Of a DNA stretch of 64,000 bases, positions 56,996-64,000 are shown in pieces. Under the pieces are notes generated by a model. That model was not told where the DNA came from. It worked only from the letters and a program-made list of their open reading frames with translations, and did no database searches. The stretch covers positions 36,580,001 through 36,644,000 of the forward strand of contig OY540810.1 of the NCBI GenBank assembly GCA_961205875.1. The letters run 5' to 3'. Made by a program: the position numbers and the translations under genes. Positions within the stretch are counted from its first letter, which is position 1. Each line of letters starts with the position of its first letter. The stretch is from Sialis fuliginosa (lineage: Eukaryota; Arthropoda; Insecta; Megaloptera; Sialidae).

Positions 56996-57310
56996 TTAAT
57001 ATCATTTAATGTGATTTTAGAAGTAAAAAAAATATTTTGTTTCGTAAAAGTTTATTATTAATATATATTTTACTATTATTAATATCATTTAATGTGATTT
57101 TAGAAGTAAAAAAAATATTTTGTTTGCTTAAAGTTTATTATGAATTTGTTTTTGATAATTAATGCTAATTAATGTGATTTTAGAAGGAAAAAAAAACATT
57201 TTGTTTGGTAAAAGTTTATTATTAATATGTATTTTATAATTAATATCATTTAATGTGATTTTATAAGTATGAAATATATGTTTTGTTTACTAAAACTTTA
57301 TTTTTAATAG
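56996..57310 (+). repeat. 81-bp tandem repeat, about four units
   Basis: aatgtgatttta recurs at 57008, 57091, 57171 and 57252 (spacings 83, 80 and 81). Each unit continues gaagtaaaaaaaatattttg and aaagtttattattaatat. A fifth, diverged unit lies at about 56645-56700, cut off from the rest by the Harbinger MITE, which therefore inserted into the array. Confidence 0.88.
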
Positions 57311-57673
57311 AAATATATTAAGTGCCAATTACTGATACCTATAGTGTCAATTACTATGCCAAGTGTGCCAATAATTGTGCTTTTCTACCATTTTTTGTTC
57401 TTTTTGGAATATATTTTATAATTGGATACTTATAATTAATATAAATGTTTTATTATATTCCTTAATCCCTACAAATCAGTATCCACCATAATTTAACCTG
57501 TAATACTGATTATCTAAAAAAATATCGTCTTTCAAAATCGAGTTTTAGCTTAAAGTGCCAATCATTGTATAGTTTACCCTATATGAAATAAATAAACCAA
57601 CATTATTCATATCTTCAAAAAAAATCATGAAAATATGCCTTTTTTTCGCCTTTAAAACCTTACCCCCCCTTAA

Positions 57674-57963
57674 AATTTTAACTGACATATTGCTTTTTAA
57701 ACCTATTTTTCATAAGACGACAGATTTTTTAAATATAATCTTCGATCGTGTGAAAAAAGGTATTATTGTTACATGAGATAAACGTAGAACCAAAGATAAA
57801 ATATATGAAATCATGACAAGATTTAATTTATATTTTTTAAATTAATTCTTATCAATTTAAAAATTGTATTTTGTTTACTCATAATATTTATTAATAATAA
57901 ACGTGCCAAAAATTATCACAGCATTACAAAAAGCATATAACAAGTATATGAGAAATGTACATT
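57674..57963. other. AT-rich, nothing recognised
   Basis: No feature noticed. Confidence 0.45.
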
Positions 57964-58752
57964 CATGCAAGGAGAAAAATATTTCACAACAATCACTCAA
58001 TTTTTAAAGAAATATTACTATTTGTAAAGGTTCTGGTGAAATTTTACTATGCTGCATCGTAAAAATGAAACGTTGTATTGTGTATAAAAAAACATTTGTT
58101 GAGATAAGTCTACCCATCTTTATTCAGCAATGGACAGTATGGACACATCTCTTTCTCTCACACACACACAACACTCTCTCCTCATTGTGTATATAATTAC
58201 ACTGGTGGTGGGGGATCTGAAACTAAATACATGTTTACTTTAATATAAATTTTAAATGTATTGTAACTTACCATTTGTTTGGTTTTTCTAAGATCTTTTA
58301 CTTATAAAAGCAAACTGAAAACAGACTACTAACGAGAATTAACTTGCGTTTATTTCTATATATTGCTGGACCACATGTTACTAAAATTACAATATGAATA
58401 GTAATATTTGCGCGCAAGATCGAAATCTATATTATTAGTATAGTTTAGTTTGTTATACCAATATTAATATAATTAATTCTACACAATCGTAGTATTTTTT
58501 GTATCGTCTTTTAATAAAAAATTAAGTATCGAATAATAAAATGTACTAACAATTTGTATAGCACTTAACAAATAATTGAATTTAAGAATAATTAGTTGAA
58601 TAAATCATGTAAATATTTATGAATATAGTAAAAATTACGTATTATAAAAATTACTGAATTGACAGTACATGTCAAACTGATAGTATTTTTTGATACAAAT
58701 TGAAATTTTTAATGTAATTTTTATTAAAAAATCGACTCTATTTTTCTCCATG
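57964..58752 (-). mobile_element. Promoter-bearing TIR element, copy B
   Basis: Inverted counterpart of 11983-12730. On the reverse strand: ggagaaaaatagagtcgatt end, TATA block (tatatagaaataaacg at about 58370-58355), then gttttcagtttgc, an extra ~150 bp, the cattgctgaataaagatggg poly(A) block near 58115-58135, and the aatatttttctccttgcat end. The extra segment, absent in copy A, is bounded by gtaagt (58276-58271) and tttcag on the reverse strand, so it looks like an intron-containing version. Confidence 0.65.
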
Positions 58753-59674
58753 TAGCTAATAAATTAGATCATTTTAATTCAATAAACCTTGATTATTAAT
58801 TCCTTCACGTTTTTTTATTTATTAGTAATACTAGTTAGAAATTCTTCGTAACTGCGGGCCTGTAATTATTACAGACTCTGTACATCAGGAAACTGTCTAT
58901 TAATCATTGTTTTATAAAAAGTAACAACATTAAAATTCAATTAAGTCCAGAGATGATTAATAATGTGTTCTTTTGAAAAACGCTCGTTTTAATGTTTGTT
59001 TACCGTTTGATAATTCCTTGTTTATTTTGCTTTCAATGCTGACGGTTTTTTTATTCTATTTTATTTAAAACTTACAATACGGAAAATGCATTTTAGTATG
59101 ACCTATATACAATATACATACATACATACATCATTACTTCTTTTGGAAAATACCTATTTGTTTTACTTGAAACATACCGAAATTTAATTTATTTTCGAAT
59201 TTTATTTAATTTAAAACATTTATTGTTTAGTTTCTATTGAAGTATTTACCATGCTTACATACATTAAAACAAAAAATAGCTATTGAATTGTATATACATA
59301 AAAATATAATGTTATCAACTATTCAAATTAAATTGTAAATTGTTTATTCTAATACGAGTATGTAGTTTATTTGAATAAACAAATTTTGTTACAATTAGTA
59401 TAGAATGTATTTAAATAATAATCAATCGTAGTGTTTATTTAATAACATTTATGATAGTATTAAACAGAAAATATAATATTGACTAAAACTTGAATGGAAT
59501 TTTCATTGGGATGTTAAAACAAAAGGCTTCAATATATACAAAACATTTCAGCTATTGTCTCATACCAAAATTACATTTAATTTGTATAAAGTTTTGTTAA
59601 AAACATTTACCAAATACGTAGGCACTATATCACTCTGTCTATCGTCATTAATTTGACTGTGTGTAAAAATAAAA
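58753..59674. other. AT-rich, no gene
   Basis: Only short (ACAT)n near 59115-59130. No TIR pair noticed. Confidence 0.5.
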
Positions 59675-59682
59675 ATCTAGAT

Positions 59683-59904
59683 CATAGGTTCCCAAACTTA
59701 TTTGACCCACTACGCCCTTTTCAATTATAAAAAAAGGTTACCCTGATAATTTACATTCTTAGTAGTACATTTTTTCGAATACATATCTATACAGTGTTAT
59801 ATAATAAAAATATATAAATAATACTACACCCAGAGCCACCAGAGCTCCCTTTGGTCCCCCCAATACCACCAACGAAGCTCAGGACTGCAGTTTCGGAACT
59901 AGTG
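59683..59904. mobile_element. hAT MITE, 222 bp
   Basis: Perfect 8-bp duplication atctagat (59675-59682 and 59905-59912). Ends cataggttcccaaactt and gtttcggaactagtg, an imperfect inverse. Subterminal 'gacccactacgccc' is typical of the 'gttcccaaac' group of hAT MITEs. Non-coding. Confidence 0.85.
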
Positions 59905-59912
59905 ATCTAGAT

Positions 59913-60271
59913 TGATTCAATAATAATTCAACAGTATTTTTGTACGAATTTAGTACTGTTAATCTGCTTCTTGATGAAGTAGCAAGATCATATATATCCT
60001 AAGTTAACTAGGCTTTCTTATCAGTGAAAATCCCACAAAAATCGGTACTCTATTGTTAAGCCGATTGTTTTCGAAATCCGGATTTTGATGAAATTATCCA
60101 TTATGACTATTTTCGCCATGATATCTGTGTGTTTGTCTGTTGGTCTGTAAGTGCTGTACATAGTAGAGACTAATATTATCTATACTTTATGTGCCATTCA
60201 TTTTATTTTATCTTTTATTAGTTTGTCAGAAATGTGTATTAATAAATTAAGAATTACGTATACTGTTCACT
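59913..60271. other. Scrap of an arthropod dispersed repeat
   Basis: 59990-60140 contains 'aatccggattttgatgaaa' and 'tgtttgtctgttggtctgt', phrases common in insect interspersed repeats. Boundaries not resolved. Confidence 0.4.
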
Positions 60272-60279
60272 GTCCGGAT

Positions 60280-60610
60280 TAGGGTTGCCAGATGTTCACT
60301 ATTTGAGCGGACAGTCCGCTTTTTTCACAATATGTTTTTTCCACAAAATAGTGAACATTTTTTTATTTATTTAAAAGCTTTATAATGAAATGGTACGTAA
60401 TCTAAAGCATACTACTAAAGACCGCGAGCCAGAATTTGCAAAAATAAAACCTGAAGACCTTTTTTTTAGTCTTCAATTTCAATTCCTAATTTTGTAAATA
60501 CTATTTTACTGTGTTCTAATTAAATCAAAAAAATGTTATTTTATTTTTTTTACTACTAAACCCCCACCCCGTTTGTCCGCTATTTTTTGGTAACAGACCT
60601 AGCTACCCTA
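60280..60610. mobile_element. hAT MITE, 331 bp
   Basis: 8-bp duplication with one mismatch, gtccggat (60272-60279) and gtcaggat (60611-60618). Ends tagggttgccag and ctagctacccta, an imperfect inverse. gcggacagtccgc inside the left end is itself palindromic and is echoed by tttgtccgct at the right. Non-coding. Confidence 0.82.
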
Positions 60611-60709
60611 GTCAGGATATAAGAAAGTCCCGTGGGTACCAAGGCAGATATTTTCATTTTGAGGTACGGAACCCTAAAAATTACATACAATTCCTGTATA
60701 ATACTTGTA

Positions 60710-61243
60710 CAGTAAAAGCTCCTTATTCGCGCTTCCTTCATTCGCGTTTTCACTATTCGCGGATTAAAAAAATGCGACCCAATTCCTATATTCGCTTCTA
60801 AAGATTTCTTTATTCGCGGATCTAATCAGGAAACGTGACATTTAATTTGAAAAATCTTAGTGAAGGTTTAAGAATGGCAAATGAGCTTTGTGATTTCTTT
60901 ATGAAAATTGATCCGTCTATGGAACGAAGTCTTATTTTTAAGAGGCAAATTGCTAATGCCACTGCTGAATATCAGTCTGAATTGAAAGAGCTTTTAAAAA
61001 CTGCCAAGCAAGAAAAAATTACAAAATTCTTTAAACCATTGCCTAAGCCTGAAGATAATAATTAATCAATATGGTCAAAAACTTCAATTAAATTGATTTT
61101 TTTACATTGTATTTGTTTATTTATTTTGTCACCTAGGAACGTATCCCCTATAATCCCATATAAATTACCATTCCGTATTCACGTTTTCTGTATTCGCGGC
61201 ATATTTATGGAATATATACCCCGCGAATAAAGAGCTTTTACTG
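60710..61243 (+). mobile_element. Tigger (pogo-type) deletion derivative
   Basis: TA on both sides (60708-60709 and 61244-61245). TIR cagtaaaagctccttattcg at the left and its inverse (cgaataaagagcttttactg) at the right. 'attcgcg' motifs recur several times inside each end. Most of the transposase gene is deleted, leaving only its C-terminal part (60835-61065) between the ends. Confidence 0.92.
60835..61065 (+). pseudogene. Tigger/CENP-B-like transposase, C-terminal fragment
   Basis: An open stretch of 76 codons ending at TAA 61063-61065. It reads LKNLSEGLRMANELCDFF, KIDPSMERSLIFKRQI, then ATAEYQSELKELLKTA and a lysine-rich tail KITKFFKPLPKPED. The pattern (leader, acidic/aromatic helix, 'DPxMERSLxFxRQ', then a basic tail with FKPxP) is that of the extreme C-terminus of Tigger/jerky-type pogo transposases. 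The DDE catalytic core and the N-terminal CENP-B DNA-binding domain are absent, so the product could not transpose DNA. The first codon is GTG and there is no proper start; the earliest ATG is about 13 codons in. Its integrity suggests the internal deletion is recent. Confidence 0.85.
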
Positions 61244-61245
61244 TA

Positions 61246-63649
61246 TATCATAAATATTTTCGCAATATTTCACTCATCAATAGAATAGAGACCATCACAT
61301 TCCTGAACCGAAATTATTTTAGGAAATGCTTGTGGTAGTGTATGCATATTATTCACTTGTTCGGGCTGTAATATATTGCACGTTAATTTCCTGCCTGCTC
61401 GTATAGAGACATCCGGGATCAGCGTGTGTCTAGAGGTGGAATATCCATTAAAATTATCTATTCACGAAACTCAAGTGCGTGAGGGAGGGGCGGGCGGGGG
61501 GGAGAGAACCGCATACTCTTACAATATATATATACATACTCAATAATAAATCACTGGACGAATAGGTACTTTATAGTGTTACTGCTTCAATCTATTAACG
61601 AGCTACTTTGAAAAGTGATGAATAGTTTATGTTATCTTAATAAGTTTATTTTGTTTGCTATAATTTTCGGGTGTATTATCTTCAGTATGTTTTTAATGTT
61701 ACTAAATAAAAGTCAAGGCCATTCAAGGTTACAATTGAGTAAGGCTGTACCTATACCAGAAAACTAGGTTTTGTGAAAATGAGCCTAATGATATTATTTA
61801 GAAGGTAGTAGGCCAACAGTGTATCTGTCAGAATAAGTTCTTAAGGTAATTAATTTTTATATAAAATATTAAATACGTTATTTTGAAATTTTATATCATT
61901 GTATTAACTCTATTGATTTATGAAAGAAAAAAGAATAATTTTTGGAAAAAGTCAAGAGGTGTCTATTATACCCCCCAATTAAAAATTTTAGGGGGTACCA
62001 CATTTATGTTATTTTACAGCTCATGTAATATCAAACAATTTTTATATTATACACAAGCCACTATTTTAATCGGTTTAAGAGTTATTTACAAATTTAAAAG
62101 TTTACCCTCATTTTCAAGGGTCGATTTCATCCTCTAAACTTGAGTTTAAGCATGTAAAAAAATTGGTGTCCTTAATTTTTACCTGAATAGCATTTTCATC
62201 AAGTTTTATTAAAATCGGAAAGTGGCATCTGGGGAGCTTTCGTTTAAGTAATACTGGTATGCCAGGTATTTACGGCAATTTTCAGCCTGTCATACCAAGA
62301 TATTTTTGAAAAGCACGTTAAAACAGCTCTAATAAAGTATGACTGACACTTTCGGTAAGAGAGGGTTTGTCACACCTAATTTTTCTGAAAGATAAAATCA
62401 TCTTTTATACGTATTACAAATTTTATTCAATTCCACGATAACGGCAAAAAATCATTTTTTTAATAATAATTTAAAACCTTTTTGGCAGGCTTTGCCCCGT
62501 CATACCGCTCTTATGTTACTTTATCTGTATGCTCTTTAACCGTCAATTAATATAAAACGAAACGATAACGGCACATTTATTGTTACCGGCACCCGATCTA
62601 ATATGATGCATGTTTTTATAAACCCTTATTTCATAGACAGGCTTGAAATGTCGGAAATAACTTACAATTAGCCAAAATTTGCTTTAAAAAACAAAGGCAT
62701 TAAATTTATTTTGGGTATAAAATTTTTTATTTGACAATAACCAAAAAAGCTTAGATATCAACTAATTTAAATTATTGTATTGGGCTCAAGAAAAATAATC
62801 GAAATATAACTTGATTTGACAAAAGAATCTAAATCTATATTGCCTTTATAAAAATAAACGTACCTACTTCTATTTAGTTTTCATTACGCTGGCAATAAGG
62901 ATAATATTTGCAAAAATAACATTTATTTGATTCATGTTATTTCAGTTTTGGTTTTATTTTTTACTTTGTTATTTTTTATATACCTATATCTTCTATCAGG
63001 TTTTTCAATATTATTCTTGAAAATTTAAATATATTTATTGACTTATATTGAAGGAAATTAATATTTCGTAAAAAGCAAAGTTCATATTTTAATTATAAAA
63101 TACAATAAAAATAAACATTTCATTATAAAGTAAATATCAACATCATATCATAATATTTTTGTATTACGTAGGTAGATATGAAAATATTTATTTTAAATAT
63201 TAATATTAATAAAATTAAAAATTTGTTCTGAAGATTTATCGAGTTATATATTAACATAAAAAATTTTAATATCCGTGTACCAACGTAGTTGTTTTATTTT
63301 ATGAAAAATATGATAAAACTTAATTAATGCCAAAGTACAATTAACTGTAAATGACTAATCTGAAGTGTTTTTGATAAATATTTACACGATGTAAATTTTA
63401 ACTCGTTATACAAGTGTGCTAATACTGTATCAACAACATGAGTGTGTTGTTCTAACTTGTCATACACGGTCTATGAATATTGTATTCAGTTCTCAAGTCG
63501 AGGGGGTAAGTTGGAAGGAGGCATTTGAAGACGTACATACACTTTGTTAAGTATTTTGAGTACAAAATCGGTTTATGTAGTAATTATATTACGTACATGT
63601 GGATTAACTTAAAGTCAAAGCAATCAACTTCATGTTTTGCCATTTTTAG
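61246..63649. other. No gene; GC-rich G-tract patch at 61475-61512
   Basis: gtgagggaggggcgggcggg is a strongly G-rich strand with potential to form a quadruplex. 61883-62137 is open but low complexity. 62250-62600 is a non-AT-rich repeat-like stretch with 'ggtatgccag', 'gtcataccaag' and 'gataacggca' phrases, unidentified. The rest is AT-rich. Confidence 0.4.
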
Positions 63650-64000
63650 TTTTCCGTGCCAAACACTTATGGAATAACTTCAGTGTCTGTCTGTCTGTCC
63701 GTCTTTCACAGACGATTTTCTCTGAAACTATTTAACGTAAAAATTTGAAATTTAGCACAGAGAAAGAGTGCGGTGGCCTAATTTAGATGTGAAGAATAAA
63801 AAGTTGAATTTATGGGGGTTAATTTCAGGGGGTAAATTGGGAAATGGACAACACATTTTTTTCAAGGGTATCGTTTAGGGTGTCAAATGAAAGCTTATTG
63901 AAGCACAAATTCAACAATATGTATAATGTATTTTTATGCATTTTTCAAAACATTTTTCGGAAAAAAAACGTTAAAAAATTGCTGTCCACCACACTTATCA
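63650..64000 (+). repeat. Arthropod dispersed repeat running off the window
   Basis: gttttccgtgccaaacactt, (gtct)n at 63688-63703, tctgaaactatttaacgtaa, aatttgaaatttagcaca and ggtgtcaaatgaaagctta. The style matches common insect interspersed repeats. The right boundary lies beyond the window. Confidence 0.5.

Larger units (their letters stand above)
55420..57579 (+). mobile_element. TA-flanked TIR element, middle nest
   Basis: Left end gggtaaactatactaattt; right end atcattgtatagtttaccc; TA on both sides (55418-55419 and 57580-57581). The TIR continues into tggcact / agtgcca. The interior has a TATA box near 55594, a donor-like aagaa|GTAAGT at 55666, an acceptor-like tttatttcag ending at 56164, and an ATG at 56178 opening MPKVSSRRHLTWL before a stop: apparently the decayed 5' end of a transposase gene. 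Contains an 81-bp tandem array and a Harbinger MITE. Mariner/pogo-type by TSD. Confidence 0.75.
54622..57669. mobile_element. TTAA-flanked 3-kb element (Kolobok/piggyBac-like), outer nest
   Basis: TTAA at 54618-54621 and 57670-57673. The left end runs through a G12 tract into taaggttttaaaatgc; the right end is gcctttaaaaccttacc followed by a C7 tract, an imperfect inverse. TTAA with G/C-run ends suits Kolobok or piggyBac. Most of its length is a second element (55420-57579); what remains holds a coding scrap at 54740-54904 and an internal inverted pair (cagagagagttttttttt / aaaaaaaaaactctctctg). Confidence 0.65.

Noticed and set aside
1-64000. Bacterial or viral genes
   Set aside because: No dense coding, no operon structure, no viral hallmark frames; all coding scraps are transposon-derived except the small two-exon gene.

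Overview
This window is eukaryotic and almost certainly insect nuclear DNA. It is strongly AT-rich, has no long uninterrupted reading frames, and is packed with short transposon remnants: terminal inverted repeats with target-site duplications, a 5'-truncated LINE with a poly(A) tail, foldback elements and microsatellites. Several dispersed repeats (the 'catactaatattataaatg' family, the 'gaagtcggtt' family, the 'ggtacttcccgttga' and 'gtacggaaccct' scraps) are of kinds I associate with arthropods and especially Lepidoptera. That is recollection, not a search, so the order is uncertain. No tRNA, rRNA, CRISPR or prokaryotic gene organisation is visible.

Layout. 0-7 kb: AT-rich sequence with one copy each of three dispersed repeat families, then two TIR elements (5.8-6.2 and 6.5-6.8 kb). 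7.5-10.4 kb: a foldback element holding an inserted hAT with perfect 8-bp duplications, then a reverse-strand LINE 3' end. 12.0-12.7 kb: a TIR element carrying a promoter and poly(A)-like cassette; its second copy is at 58.0-58.8 kb, inverted. 16.7-17.8 kb: the only host-gene-like structure, two exons joined by a GT-AG intron, predicting a 120-residue membrane protein resembling the second and third helices of the Lifeguard/TMBIM family; the intron holds two small repeats. 18.9-31 kb: foldback and TIR elements separated by featureless AT-rich DNA and a few GC-richer unique islands. 31.7-42 kb: a near-perfect hairpin, a complete hAT MITE, a LINE 3' scrap next to TTAGG-like units, a piggyBac-type MITE and a recent 266-bp tandem duplication. 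42.5-52.5 kb: a 1.2-kb palindrome, a 65-bp-arm hairpin, a hAT nested in another repeat, piggyBac and Harbinger MITEs, an array of about 139-bp hairpin-forming units, and an element built of short AACACAC palindromes with a decayed reading frame. 53.3-61.3 kb: further hAT elements, a three-level nest (TTAA-flanked element > TA-flanked element with an 81-bp tandem array > Harbinger MITE), and a Tigger deletion derivative with an open C-terminal transposase fragment.

Apart from the Lifeguard-like gene, no host pathway can be read here. The coding scraps belong to transposons. The window reads as intergenic or long-intron DNA that has accumulated many mostly non-autonomous elements of the hAT, mariner/Tigger, PIF/Harbinger, piggyBac and possibly CACTA/Kolobok types. 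Most short reading frames are chance, several of them mirror images produced by palindromes. Superfamily names rest on TIR, TSD and length only; no database was searched.
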